Assembly (NCBI RefSeq): GCF_002250565.1
Contig: NZ_NMVJ01000001.1
Span: forward strand, 558,001 to 622,000
From: Parenemella sanctibonifatiensis
Lineage (GTDB): Bacteria > Actinomycetota > Actinomycetes > Propionibacteriales > Propionibacteriaceae
Reading direction: 5' to 3'
Length of the DNA stretch: 64,000 nucleotides
Both the position numbers and the translations under genes were made by a program. Below the pieces are notes generated by a model. The model did no database searches. It was given only the letters and a program-made list of their open reading frames with translations, and had not been told where the DNA came from. Positions 15,795 through 24,865 of the stretch are shown one piece after another. Each line of letters opens with the position of its first letter. Position 1 is the stretch's first letter.

Positions 15795-17467
15795 CCCTGG
15801 TCGACCTGCGCGACGTCACCGTCACCGCGGCGCGGCGCGACACCCCGGTGCTCAGCGACATCGGACTGCAGCTGGCGCCCGGAGAACAGCTCCTCGTCCT
15901 GGGCCCGTCGGGGTCGGGCAAGTCCTCCCTGCTGCGCACCATCACCGGCGTCATCCCGCATTCGGTCAACGCCCACCTGGCCGGGCAGGTGCTGGTCGCC
16001 GGCACCGAGACCGCCGACACCAGCGTGGTGGAACGCTCCCGCATCGTCGGGGTGCTCGGTCAGGACCCGGCCGCCACCGTCTGCCTGGCCACCGTCGAGG
16101 ACGAAGTCGCACTCCCCCTGGAAAACCTCGCCGTCAACCGCGCCGACATCTCCGCCCGGATCGACGCCGCCCTCGCGACCGTCGGTGCGGCGCAGCTGCG
16201 CCATCGGGGCACCGGCGAGCTGTCCGGCGGCGAGACCCAGCGGGTCGCGCTGGCCGCCACGCTCGCCATGCGGCCGCAGGTGCTCCTGCTGGACGAGCCC
16301 ACCTCGATGCTCGACCCCATCGGCATCGCCTCGGTTAGGCAGGCCGTGACCGCGGCCACCACAGCGGACCGGCCCGCGGTGGTGCTGGTCGAACACCGGC
16401 TCGACGAATACGCCGGCGCCGCGGGGACCGACGCCCTTCCCGGCCGCTCGGTCGCGCTCGGCGCCGACGGCCGCATCATCGCCGACGGCCCCACCAGCGA
16501 GGTCCTGACCACCCACGCGCGCACCCTCCACGATGCCGGCTGCTGGCTGCCGCTGACCGCCGAGCTGTACGCCGTCAGCGGGCACCCCGGAGGGCTCGCC
16601 AACCCCGCGGTCACCGACTGGCTGCGCCGGTGCGGCTCGGACAGCACCGAGGAACCGCCCGCGTCGGCGAACAGCGCCGACTCGGTGCTGACCGCCACCG
16701 AGGTGACCGTGGGACGGGGCGACCGCGACCTGCTCACCGGGGTCGATCTGCAGCTGCGCCGCGGCGAAGTGGTGGCACTGCTGGGTCCCAACGGCGTCGG
16801 CAAGACCAGCCTGCTGCTCACTCTGGCCGGCCTGCTGCCGCCCGGCCGCGGCACCGTGACCGGCCCGCGCCCGGCGATGGTGTTCCAGAATCCCGAGTGG
16901 CAGTTCCTGGCCCATCGGGTCCGCGACGAGATCGCCGTCGGACTGAGCGGGCCCGACGTCGCCGACCGGGTGGACCGGCAGCTCCGCGACCACCGCCTGA
17001 CTCACGTCGCCGAACAGAGCCCCTTCCGCTGCTCCGGCGGCGAACAGCGCCGACTCAGCCTGGCCGCGATGCTGGCCCACGTCGACCGTCCGGTGCTGTT
17101 GGCCGACGAACCGACCTTTGGTCTGGACCGGCGCGACGCGATGGCCGCCGCGCGTACGCTGCGCTCCGCCGCCGATGCCGGTCGCGCGGTGCTGTGCTCC
17201 ACCCACGACCTCCGCTTCGCCGCGACCGTGGCGGACCGGGTGATCGTGCTGGGCGACCGAGACGGCACGACCTGCGGCATGACGGCCGACGGCCCGACGC
17301 TGCCGGTGCTGGCCAACCCGGCCGCCCGCGAGGCTGGTGGCCTGGTGCTGCCCGAGCTGCTGCGCTTCCTCATCACCGAGCTGGGCACCGACGCCCGGTC
17401 GGTGTCGGTGCTGCGCCGGCTGGCCGGCTGGGAAAGCCCGCACACCCTGGTCGGGGAGGTCCGATGA
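15791..17467 (+). CDS. ykoD: YkoD-type ECF transporter ATPase with two fused ABC domains
   Basis: One 558-residue polypeptide carries two complete ABC ATPase domains. The first has Walker A GPSGSGKSS, signature LSGGETQRVAL and Walker B VLLLDEPTSMLD. The second has Walker A GPNGVGKTS, signature CSGGEQRRLSL and Walker B VLLADEPTFGLD. It powers the YkoE/YkoC importer. The GTG start at 15791 overlaps the YkoE stop, and the downstream ykoC ATG overlaps its own stop. The second signature begins with Cys instead of the usual Leu or Phe. Confidence 0.92.
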   Translation: MTLVDLRDVTVTAARRDTPVLSDIGLQLAPGEQLLVLGPSGSGKSSLLRTITGVIPHSVNAHLAGQVLVAGTETADTSVVERSRIVGVLGQDPAATVCLATVEDEVALPLENLAVNRADISARIDAALATVGAAQLRHRGTGELSGGETQRVALAATLAMRPQVLLLDEPTSMLDPIGIASVRQAVTAATTADRPAVVLVEHRLDEYAGAAGTDALPGRSVALGADGRIIADGPTSEVLTTHARTLHDAGCWLPLTAELYAVSGHPGGLANPAVTDWLRRCGSDSTEEPPASANSADSVLTATEVTVGRGDRDLLTGVDLQLRRGEVVALLGPNGVGKTSLLLTLAGLLPPGRGTVTGPRPAMVFQNPEWQFLAHRVRDEIAVGLSGPDVADRVDRQLRDHRLTHVAEQSPFRCSGGEQRRLSLAAMLAHVDRPVLLADEPTFGLDRRDAMAAARTLRSAADAGRAVLCSTHDLRFAATVADRVIVLGDRDGTTCGMTADGPTLPVLANPAAREAGGLVLPELLRFLITELGTDARSVSVLRRLAGWESPHTLVGEVR

Positions 17468-18264
17468 GCGCGCTGCTGGTCCGCGCCGACACCGCCTCCC
17501 CGCTGGCGCGCCGCAACCCCACGGTGAAGCTGGCCCTGCTGTTCGTCGTGTCACTGGCCCTGTTGTTCCTACTGGACCCGGTCTCCACCTGGACGCTCTA
17601 TGCCCTGGGCCTGGTGGGTGCGCTGGTGGGCACCCGCATCCGTCCCCGGTCGCTGCTGATCGCGCACCTGCCCTTCCTCGCGTTCGGCTTCGGGGTGTTC
17701 TGGGTCAACGTGCTCACCCGTCCCGGCGAGGTCCTGTGGCAGTACGGGTTCCTCCGCGTCACCGCCGAAGGGATCAGCGTCGGCGCTGCGCTGGCGGCCC
17801 GCGCCCTCACCATCGGGGTGTTGTCGATCGCGATGATCCACAGCACCGATGCCGTACGCCTGATGGCCAGCCTGCACCAACACGCGCGGCTGCCGGCGCG
17901 GGTGAGCTATGCCGTCATGTCGGGATATCGGCTGCTGGAGCTGCTCGGACGAGAGTGGGTGACCATTCGACAGGCCCAGGATGTCCGCGCACCGCTGGAC
18001 GCGAAGGGCCGACCGCGCCGCGGGCTGCGTACCTTCACCTCGGCCGGTTTCACGCTGCTCATCACCGCACTGCGGCGCGGCGAACGGGTCGCCGAATCCC
18101 TCGAATCACGCGGACTGGGGCTGCAGCCGCGTACGATCTGGCGGCCGGTGCCGATCGGCTCCGGCGATGCCTGGCTGGTGATCGGCGTGCTCGCCGTCAT
18201 GGGCACGGTGATCGCGTTGGCGGGCTGGGCCGGAGTCCTGCAAGGACCAGGAGCCCTGTTCTGA
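17464..18264 (+). CDS. ykoC: YkoC-type ECF transporter transmembrane (T) component
   Basis: The 266-residue protein has the CbiQ/EcfT layout: N-terminal helices (LALLFVVSLALLFLLDPVST), a long cytoplasmic region and the coupling segments LMASLHQHARLPARVSYAVM and RRGERVAESLESRGLG, whose A-R-G-like motifs contact the ATPase. It completes the energy-coupling module with ykoD. The start overlaps the ykoD stop, and the stop overlaps the ATG of the monooxygenase gene. Confidence 0.87.
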   Translation: MSALLVRADTASPLARRNPTVKLALLFVVSLALLFLLDPVSTWTLYALGLVGALVGTRIRPRSLLIAHLPFLAFGFGVFWVNVLTRPGEVLWQYGFLRVTAEGISVGAALAARALTIGVLSIAMIHSTDAVRLMASLHQHARLPARVSYAVMSGYRLLELLGREWVTIRQAQDVRAPLDAKGRPRRGLRTFTSAGFTLLITALRRGERVAESLESRGLGLQPRTIWRPVPIGSGDAWLVIGVLAVMGTVIALAGWAGVLQGPGALF

Positions 18265-19592
18265 TGCCGAAACCGATGATTCTGGTGTCCCTGACGACCA
18301 TCCCGGTGAGCCAGTACACGCCGGGTTGGCGCGACCCGGGCGCCCGGTCGGACTTCCTGCGGGCCGACTTCTGGCGTGATCTGGGCCAGCTGCTCGAGAC
18401 CGGCGGCTTCGACATGCTGTTCCTGGCCGATCAGCTCTCCATCGCCGAGGACGCCACCGGCGAACCGGCCGCCAACCTCCGCGCCGGCGGCAAACTCACC
18501 ACCGCGCTGGACCCGATGGTGACCTTGGGCCTCATCGCCGGAGCGACCAGCCGGATCGGGCTGGGCGCCACCATGTCGACCACCTTCCATCCCCCGTACG
18601 CCATCGCCCGCGCCATGGCGAGCCTGGACCAACTCAGCGGCGGACGAGCCGCGTGGAACATCGTGACCTCGACGATGGATTCAGATGCGCGCAACTTTGG
18701 CCGGCCGCGGCTGCCGGAACGGGACGCGCGCTATGACACCGCCGAGCAGGTCACCCGCGCCGTGGTCGACCTGTGGCAGAGCTGGGAACCCGATGCACTG
18801 CTGCTCGATCCCGCCGGCGACTTCGCCGACCCGGCCAAGGTCCATCGCACCGGCAATCCGCTGTCCGCCGGCCCGCTCACCGTGCCGCGCAGCCCCCAGG
18901 ACCGCCCAATCCTGATGCAGGCCGGAGCCTCCGAACGCGGCCGTGACTTCGCCGCCCGCTGGGCCGAACTGGTCTTCGGCACCGGCAACACCCCACAGGC
19001 GATGCACGCCCAACGGGCCGACCTGCGTCGCCGCGCCGCCGCCGCGGGCCGGGACCCCGACACCATCCGCTATCTGGCCCCGGTCCAACCGATCGTGTCC
19101 GCCACCCAGCAGGCCGCCAACACCGAACGCGACCGGCTCGAGTCCGCGATCGACCTCGACGGCGCGGTGGAAGCGCTGGGCCGACTGTTCCGGGTGTCCG
19201 GACAAGCCGACCCCGACCGGCCGGGCACCGAACTGCTGCTGGCTCATCGCGGCAACACCGGCACCCTCGGCTTCGAGGACTCGCTGTTCGAGGTGGCCGA
19301 GAGCGAGGGGCTGACCGTGGGGCAGCTCGCCCGCCGGTACGCCATGTGTCAGCTCAATCCGCAACCGGTCGGCGACGCCGCGACGGTGGCGTCCTATCTG
19401 GAGACGCTGATCGACACCGACGCCGCCGACGGGTTCATCGTGATGTCACCGGTCACGCCGCGGTCGATGGTCGACCTCGTCACCCACCTGTCCCCGGAGC
19501 TGCGCCGGCGCGGCCGCCTCACCGACGACGGCACGCCGCGTACCTTGCGGGAGCGGCTCTTCGGGGAGCCGCAGCCAACCTCAACGCGTTGA
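18264..19592 (+). CDS. LLM-class flavin-dependent monooxygenase (NtaA/SnaA/DszA type) in the TPP-controlled operon
   Basis: This is a 442-residue member of the NtaA/SnaA/SoxA branch of luciferase-like monooxygenases, which use FMNH2 from a separate reductase. Diagnostic segments are LDPMVTLGLIAGATSRIGLG, LDQLSGGRAAWNIVTS, and PILMQAGASERGRDFAARWA. It starts one base inside the ykoC stop (TGATG), so it is part of the thiamine-precursor operon and presumably under TPP control. That placement suggests it oxidises an imported thiamine-related compound so that it can be salvaged; this is inference. Its stop codon lies inside the first of three 50-bp spaced palindromes. No flavin reductase gene is visible in the window. 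Confidence 0.85.
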   Translation: MPKPMILVSLTTIPVSQYTPGWRDPGARSDFLRADFWRDLGQLLETGGFDMLFLADQLSIAEDATGEPAANLRAGGKLTTALDPMVTLGLIAGATSRIGLGATMSTTFHPPYAIARAMASLDQLSGGRAAWNIVTSTMDSDARNFGRPRLPERDARYDTAEQVTRAVVDLWQSWEPDALLLDPAGDFADPAKVHRTGNPLSAGPLTVPRSPQDRPILMQAGASERGRDFAARWAELVFGTGNTPQAMHAQRADLRRRAAAAGRDPDTIRYLAPVQPIVSATQQAANTERDRLESAIDLDGAVEALGRLFRVSGQADPDRPGTELLLAHRGNTGTLGFEDSLFEVAESEGLTVGQLARRYAMCQLNPQPVGDAATVASYLETLIDTDAADGFIVMSPVTPRSMVDLVTHLSPELRRRGRLTDDGTPRTLRERLFGEPQPTSTR

Positions 19593-19694
19593 GGAAACCG
19601 GCCCCTATCACCGATCTGGGGCTCAGGACCTCAACATGTTGAGGAAACATGCCCGAAATCACCGATCCAGGGCCCAGACCTCAACTTGTTGAGG
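19579..19694. repeat. Exact 50-bp spaced tandem repeat with CCTCAAC-NN-GTTGAGG palindromes
   Basis: The palindrome CCTCAACNNGTTGAGG occurs at 19579-19594, 19629-19644 and 19679-19694, that is, exactly every 50 bp. The intervening 34 bp are also alike: both begin AAAC and share ATCACCGATC. The unit is thus a 50-bp tandem repeat of about 2.3 copies. The first copy overlaps the stop codon of the monooxygenase gene. No loop separates the half-sites, so a protein-binding array is more likely than a terminator. Confidence 0.8.
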
Positions 19695-19778
19695 AAACGT
19701 ACGCCGGTGACCCGAGCCCCCCGCGTGCGCCGCGGCGTTCCCGCGGGAACGCCCCGAGGCTCAGACCAGGCAAGCGCC

Positions 19779-20032
19779 TCAGATCAGGCCGAGCTCGCGC
19801 AGCTTCTTCTCGGTGTCGGGGTTGCTCGGCTCGACGGCGTGGCTGCCGTCGGGCCAGACCACCACCGGGATGTGGTGCGCCCGGAGATGCCGCGGGCCTC
19901 CTCGGCCAGTTCGGGGTTGGCCTCAACGTCCAGATACTCGTAGGCCACGCCAAGCCCGTCCAGCTGTGCCTTGGTACGCCGGCAGTCGCCGCACCAGTCG
20001 GCGCCGTACATCCGGATCTGCTGCTCACTCAT
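19779..20032 (-). pseudogene. Mycoredoxin/glutaredoxin-like protein, frameshifted
   Basis: The N-terminal part reads MSEQQIRMYGADWCGDCRRT with a CxxC redox site, then EYLDVEANPELAEEARGISG, as in actinobacterial mycoredoxin-1. After about residue 50 the frame is lost. One frame over, the C-terminal part is present (IPVVVWPDG, then SNPDTEKKLRELGLI and a stop at 19779). From ATG 20032 to that stop is 254 nt, one short of a multiple of three, so one base is missing near 19875-19890. The active site is CGDC, not the CGYC of studied mycoredoxins. The gene lies beside an aldo/keto reductase gene. Either it is inactive or the base was lost in sequencing. Confidence 0.75.
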
Positions 20033-20060
20033 CGCCTGTCTCCTTTGTCGTCGGCTGGAT

Positions 20061-21020
20061 TCAGTTGGTCGGAGTCCACTCCGACACCGCATTGAGCTGT
20101 GCGATCTCATCATCGCTGAGCTCCAGCTTCGCCGACGCCAGCAGGTCAGCGACCTGTTCCTGCTTGCTCGCGCTCGCGATCGGGCCCAGCACCGTCGGCT
20201 GCTGCCGCAGCCACGCCAGCGCGGTCGAGGCGATCGAAGCACCGTGGTCGTTGCCGATCGACTCCAGCGCGTCGATGATCGCCAGGCCCTGCTCGGTGGC
20301 GTACTTCGCGGCCCCGCCGGCCCGCTTGGAGCCGCCGCCGGTGTCCTCGGTGGAGCGATACTTGCCAGTCAGAAAGCCCGCCGCCAGCCCGAAATAGGGC
20401 AACAGGCTCAGCCCCTGCTCGGCCGCCACCGGGATCAGCTGCTCCTCGACCTCGTTGCGGTGCACCAGGTTGTAGTGAGGCTGCAACGCCACCGGCTTCG
20501 CAGCACCGGTCTCCTCGGCGATCCGCAGCCACTCCAGGGTCCGCTCGGGGGTGAAGTTCGACAGGCCAATGGTGCGGACCTTGCCCTCCTTCACCAGCGC
20601 GTCGAAGGTCGAGACGACCTCGGCGAGCTCCACCTCGGGGTCGTCCTTATGGGCGTAGTAGAGGTCGATGGTGTCGAGCTGCAGCCGCTGCAGCGACGCC
20701 TCGGCCGCGCGTCGTACGTTGTCGGGCGCCAGCCCGGAAAAATCGGGATGCTGGGCAACCTTCGTGGCGACGTGGACACCCTCGGGGCGGCGGTCGGCCA
20801 GCCACTCACCGATGATGGTTTCGCTCTCGCCACCGACATTGCCCGGCGCCCACGCGCTGTAGGAATCGGCGGTGTCGATCAGGTTGCCGCCCCCAGCGGC
20901 GTACGCATCGAGCACCCGGAAGGACGTGTCGCGGTCGGCGCTGAAGCCGAAGACGTTGCCGCCCAGGACGAGCGGAAAAATGCTGAGGTCGCTGTTGCCG
21001 AGCTGAAGATTCGCCGTCAT
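20061..21020 (-). CDS. Aldo/keto reductase
   Basis: The 319-residue protein has the NADPH-dependent aldo/keto reductase barrel. The catalytic tetrad is visible as the Asp and Tyr in IDTADSYSAW, the Lys in HVATKVAQHP and the His in YYAHKDDPEV. The cofactor-binding C-terminal part has GPIASASKQEQ. It reduces aldehydes or ketones, but the substrate is unknown. A deleted copy of the same family lies at 11806-11860. The gene is followed by the mycoredoxin pseudogene on the same strand. Confidence 0.88.
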   Translation of the reverse strand: MTANLQLGNSDLSIFPLVLGGNVFGFSADRDTSFRVLDAYAAGGGNLIDTADSYSAWAPGNVGGESETIIGEWLADRRPEGVHVATKVAQHPDFSGLAPDNVRRAAEASLQRLQLDTIDLYYAHKDDPEVELAEVVSTFDALVKEGKVRTIGLSNFTPERTLEWLRIAEETGAAKPVALQPHYNLVHRNEVEEQLIPVAAEQGLSLLPYFGLAAGFLTGKYRSTEDTGGGSKRAGGAAKYATEQGLAIIDALESIGNDHGASIASTALAWLRQQPTVLGPIASASKQEQVADLLASAKLELSDDEIAQLNAVSEWTPTN

Positions 21021-21274
21021 GCCGTGATCGCTCCTGTTGATCCAAATGCGGGGTTGGTCTGAGTGCTGGTGAGTCGAGGTTGGTCATTCGTACGCCCGCG
21101 GCGCGGGCACCCATCAAGGCCAACTCCGCGACCGGTGCAGCTATTCCGAGGCCAGCGGCAGGTCTGCTCGGCAGGTACGCGACGACGGTGTCGGAGCGAC
21201 CTGTCATGCTGATTCCCAGCAAGATCCAGCTCGACCCCGACACCCATCGGCCCAACCCCACCGAGAGGACCGCC

Positions 21275-21649
21275 ATGCTCTTCACCCGCATCGCCCACAT
21301 CGACGCGTTCGACGACCCGAAGCAGTATGAGAAGACCGACGAGGCCGGCATCTTCAAGAACGTCTCCGACGGCTACTTCATGGTCGCCCTCGAATATCGC
21401 AACGAGACCGACGAGGACACGCAGTATCCGCTGGAGGACGTCCTCGACACCTATCTGGCCCACATCGAGGTCTTCGAAGCCGCCACCCCCGAGGACCCCA
21501 AGGGACAGGTCGACGTCTTCGCCGCCAGCAAGATCGAACGGGCACAGTCCCTGGTCGCACTGGTCGGCAAGCGGGTCTACAACAAGACCGACGAGAACGG
21601 TGGGGTCAGCCTCGAAATCGACGACTCGGTCGGCGACGCCAAGCTCTGA
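21275..21649 (+). CDS. Conserved-looking small acidic protein of unknown function
   Basis: The 124-residue acidic protein starts at ATG 21275 behind GAGAGGA. It begins MLFTRIAHIDAFDDPKQYEK and contains VSDGYFMVALEYRNETDEDT. It has no signal peptide, membrane segment or known motif. Codon use fits the neighbouring chromosomal genes. I do not recognise the family. The 254 bp upstream, back to the divergent aldo/keto reductase, show no confident gene. Confidence 0.6.
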   Translation: MLFTRIAHIDAFDDPKQYEKTDEAGIFKNVSDGYFMVALEYRNETDEDTQYPLEDVLDTYLAHIEVFEAATPEDPKGQVDVFAASKIERAQSLVALVGKRVYNKTDENGGVSLEIDDSVGDAKL

Positions 21650-21673
21650 GTCAGGCCCAGCTCTGACTCAAGC

Positions 21674-22921
21674 TCAGTCCAGCGGGTCGCGGGCGATCGG
21701 GCACGTCATGCAGTGTCCGCCGCCCCGGCCCCGGCCCAGCTCGGCACCGGCGATGGTGATGACCTCGACGCCGGCCTCGCGCAGCGCCGCATTGGTCAGC
21801 GTGTTGCGGTCATAGGTGATCACCACGCCCGGCTCCAGCGCGACGGCGTTGTTGCCCGAGTCCCACTGCTGCCGTTCCGAGGCGTACAGGTCACCGGCGG
21901 TCTCGACCACCCGCAACTGTGGCAGGCCCATCGCCTCGGCGACCACGTCGATGAAGCGGCGATCAGTGTGGTCAATCACCTCGAAGCCGGGTGCGCGGTC
22001 GCTGGGCCGCAACACGTAGGGCTGGATGCCGTCCACGATCGCCGGGTGCACCGTCACCAGGTCCCGGTCGGCGAAGGTGAACACGGTGTCCAGGTGCATC
22101 GCCGCCCGCAGCTTCGGCATCCCTGCCACCACGACCTGGTCGGCGGCGTCCTGGTCGAAGAGGCTGCGCGCCAACAGCCCGATGCCCTGCCGGGAGGTAC
22201 GTTCGCTCATCCCGACCAGCACCACCCCGCCGCCGACCGGCATCACGTCACCACCCTCGACCGAGGCCTGCCCCCAGTCCTGATCCGGGTCACCCCACCA
22301 GACCCTCGCCCGGCTCAGCTCGGGATGAAAGCGATAGATCGCCGCCATCAGCATGGTCTCGTCCTTGCGGGCCGGCCAGAACAGCGGATTCAGCGTCACG
22401 CCACCGCCGACCCAGCAGGTGGTGTCGCGGGTGTAGAGAGTGTTCGGCAGCGGCGGCAACAGATAGTCCCGCGCTTCGGCGCGCCCACTGACCAGTTGGG
22501 TGTAGCCACTGCGGAAATCGGCCGGCAGGTCACCGATCGCCAACCCGCCGATGAGGATCTCGGCGAGCTCGACCGGCTGCAGCGACTCCAGGTACGCCCG
22601 GGTCCCCTCGACGGCGCCGAGGCCGACGCGGGTCGGGCGTACGGTCCGATCCAACAGCCAGGCCCGGGCCTGCGGCAGCGCCATCGTCTCGGCGAGCAGG
22701 TCGTGCAGCTCGATCACCTCGACACCGCGCTCAACCATCCGAGCCACGAAGTCGCCGTGGTCGCGCTGCGCTGCCTCGACCCACATCACGTCGTCGAAGA
22801 GCAGCCCGTCGGCGGTGCTCGGGGTCAATCGTTGGTGGGCCAACCCAGGCCGGCACACCAACACTCGTCGCAGCGTGCCGACCTCGGAATGTACGCCCAA
22901 CCCGGGCTCGGCCTGAGACAT
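21674..22921 (-). CDS. arcA: Arginine deiminase
   Basis: It converts arginine to citrulline and ammonia, the first step of the arginine deiminase pathway. Diagnostic motifs are [29 protein letters not shown], and the C-terminal nucleophile region [16 protein letters not shown] with the catalytic Cys. The best start is ATG 22921, with AGGTG six bases upstream; earlier candidates are at 22927 and 22930. No arcB, arcC or arcD is in the window. The gene begins about 25 bp after the sugar-transporter permease ends, on the same strand, so the two could be read together. Confidence 0.92.
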   Translation of the reverse strand: MSQAEPGLGVHSEVGTLRRVLVCRPGLAHQRLTPSTADGLLFDDVMWVEAAQRDHGDFVARMVERGVEVIELHDLLAETMALPQARAWLLDRTVRPTRVGLGAVEGTRAYLESLQPVELAEILIGGLAIGDLPADFRSGYTQLVSGRAEARDYLLPPLPNTLYTRDTTCWVGGGVTLNPLFWPARKDETMLMAAIYRFHPELSRARVWWGDPDQDWGQASVEGGDVMPVGGGVVLVGMSERTSRQGIGLLARSLFDQDAADQVVVAGMPKLRAAMHLDTVFTFADRDLVTVHPAIVDGIQPYVLRPSDRAPGFEVIDHTDRRFIDVVAEAMGLPQLRVVETAGDLYASERQQWDSGNNAVALEPGVVITYDRNTLTNAALREAGVEVITIAGAELGRGRGGGHCMTCPIARDPLD

Positions 22922-22946
22922 CGTCATCACCTGACGGTATCGCGGG

Positions 22947-23891
22947 CTACTTCATGCCGGTGTTGGAGATGCCGGTCACGATCTGGCGCTGCAGGAAGAG
23001 GAAGATGATGATGACCGGAATCATCGACACCACCGACATCGCCAGGATGTAGTTGAACGGGACCGCTTCGCGGCTGTTGAACTGCGCCAACGCGACTGGC
23101 AGCGTATAGAGACGCTCCTGCTGGGAGATCACCAGCGGCCACAGGAAGTCGTTCCAGCGCCACATCACCGAGAAGATCGTCACCACCGCGATGGCCGGCC
23201 CGCACAACGGGATCACCACGCGCAGGAAGATCCCGAACTCCGAGGCACCATCCATCCGGGCTGCCTCGATCAGCTCATCGGGGATGCCCAACATGTACTG
23301 CCGCAACAGGAACACCCCCGTCGGCGTCGCCGCCGGCGGGATGATCAGACCCAACAACGTGTTGACCAGGCCGAGCTGGGCTGCGACCTGATAGACCGAG
23401 ATCAGGATCACCTGCAGCGGCACCATGATCGTGGCCAGCACCAGCAGGAAGAGCACATCCCGGCCGCGGAAGTTGTACTTCGCCAGGCCGTAGGCACACA
23501 TCGTGTTGACCACGACCGTCAGCAGGGTCGCTGCGATCGTGACGATGGTGGAGTTCATCAGGTAGATCGGGAAGTCGAACTGCTGGAACGCCCCGATGTA
23601 GTTGTCGAGGGTGAAGTTGTCCGGCAGCACGTTCGGAGGCCGCCGCCCCAACTCGCCCTGGGTCTTGAAGCTCGCCAACACCGTCAACGTCAGCGGCACC
23701 AACACCACCAGCGCCACCACCGTCAACAGGATGTAGCGGGTGATGGTCCAGCCGGCCGGGGAGCCGCTGACCGAGGTCCACGACTTGCGCTGGTGGGACT
23801 TGATGTCCTTGCTGGTACGCCGGGCCTCCTGCTTGCTGGCAGCCACATCGGTGGTGGTGCCCACATCGGTCCCCTGATCGTTGCTGCTCAT
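22947..23891 (-). CDS. Carbohydrate ABC transporter permease, MalG type
   Basis: This is the 314-residue inner-membrane permease of a CUT1-family sugar importer. It has about six helices, beginning [20 protein letters not shown], and the ATPase-contact EAA motif [20 protein letters not shown]. An N-terminal cytoplasmic extension of about 55 residues is Lys/Ser/Thr-rich. The start overlaps the end of the MalF-type gene by four bases. No ATPase gene is present, so a shared MsiK-type ATPase elsewhere is likely. Confidence 0.9.
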   Translation of the reverse strand: MSSNDQGTDVGTTTDVAASKQEARRTSKDIKSHQRKSWTSVSGSPAGWTITRYILLTVVALVVLVPLTLTVLASFKTQGELGRRPPNVLPDNFTLDNYIGAFQQFDFPIYLMNSTIVTIAATLLTVVVNTMCAYGLAKYNFRGRDVLFLLVLATIMVPLQVILISVYQVAAQLGLVNTLLGLIIPPAATPTGVFLLRQYMLGIPDELIEAARMDGASEFGIFLRVVIPLCGPAIAVVTIFSVMWRWNDFLWPLVISQQERLYTLPVALAQFNSREAVPFNYILAMSVVSMIPVIIIFLFLQRQIVTGISNTGMK

Positions 23892-24865
23892 GCGGCATCA
23901 TTCCTTCGGCCGACCAGGAAGTTGATCAGCGTGAAGATGAACACGGCCACGAAGAGGATCACGCCACCCGCCGACGCCAAGCCGTAGCTGGCAGGGGTGT
24001 CGAAGCCCGCCTCGTAGATGTACTGGACGATCAGCGTGGTCGCCCCCAGCGGACCGCCGCCGGTCAGGTTCCAGATGTAGTCGAAGGCCTGGAAACCCGA
24101 GATCGTCGACAGGATCGTCACCACCAGCGTGGTGGGTCGCAGCAGCGGCCAGGTGATCTTGAAGAACCGTTGTACGCCGGTCGCCCCGTCCACCTTGGCG
24201 GCCTCGTAGACCGTCGGGTCGATGCCCTGCAGACCAGCCAACATGATCAGCGTGTAGAAGCCGGTGTGGATCCACAGGCCGACGAAGATGATGACGCCCA
24301 TCGCCAGGTCACCCTCGATCAGCCAGCCCGGCTGCGGCAGTCCCAGCGCCGCCAGCGCCGTGTTGAGCATGCCGTTGCCCCGGTCCAGGATCCAGCGCCA
24401 CAACAGGCCGACGACGACCGCGGACAACAGGCTGGGCAAGAAGACGATCGCCCGGAAGAAGCCGCGCCCCTTGAAGTTGTCGTTCAACAACACCGCGCCG
24501 ATGGTCGACCCGATCGTGGTCAACCCGACGAAGCAGACCGTGAAAATGACGGTCTGCAGCGCGACGGCGTGAAACTCCTGGCTGGTGAGGATCCGGGAGA
24601 AGTTGTCCATGCCGACCCAGCTGAATTCGCGGCCGTTGCGCGATTCGTAGAGCGACATGTTGAACATCTGGATCGCCGGATAGATCGTGAACAGCCCAAA
24701 GATCGCCATGTTGGGCAGCACGAACAGCCACGGCGCGATCGACATCGAGGTGATCTGCAGCCGGCGCCGACGGCGTACGGGAGGCGCGGCCGCGTCGACG
24801 GTGTCGTCGCCGTCGACGCGCCGCTGCTCCTGCTCGTCGGTGGGCTGCGGCGCCTCAGCTGACAT
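23888..24865 (-). CDS. Carbohydrate ABC transporter permease, MalF type
   Basis: This 325-residue permease pairs with the MalG-type protein. Helices include SIAPWLFVLPNMAIFGLFTI and VVGLLWRWILDRGNG, and the EAA loop is YEAAKVDGATGVQRFFKITW. A Pro/Arg-rich cytoplasmic N terminus of about 40 residues precedes the first helix. The start overlaps the 3' end of the binding-protein gene by 11 bases, which indicates coupled expression. Confidence 0.9.
   Translation of the reverse strand: MSAEAPQPTDEQEQRRVDGDDTVDAAAPPVRRRRRLQITSMSIAPWLFVLPNMAIFGLFTIYPAIQMFNMSLYESRNGREFSWVGMDNFSRILTSQEFHAVALQTVIFTVCFVGLTTIGSTIGAVLLNDNFKGRGFFRAIVFLPSLLSAVVVGLLWRWILDRGNGMLNTALAALGLPQPGWLIEGDLAMGVIIFVGLWIHTGFYTLIMLAGLQGIDPTVYEAAKVDGATGVQRFFKITWPLLRPTTLVVTILSTISGFQAFDYIWNLTGGGPLGATTLIVQYIYEAGFDTPASYGLASAGGVILFVAVFIFTLINFLVGRRNDAA

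Noticed and set aside
19579-19694. CRISPR array
   Set aside because: Only 2.3 units, spacers that resemble each other, palindromes without loop and no cas genes.
21060-21207. A minus-strand frame reading AAGLGIAAPVAELALMGARA
   Set aside because: No ribosome-binding site, no known motif and it runs into neighbouring DNA; kept as intergenic.
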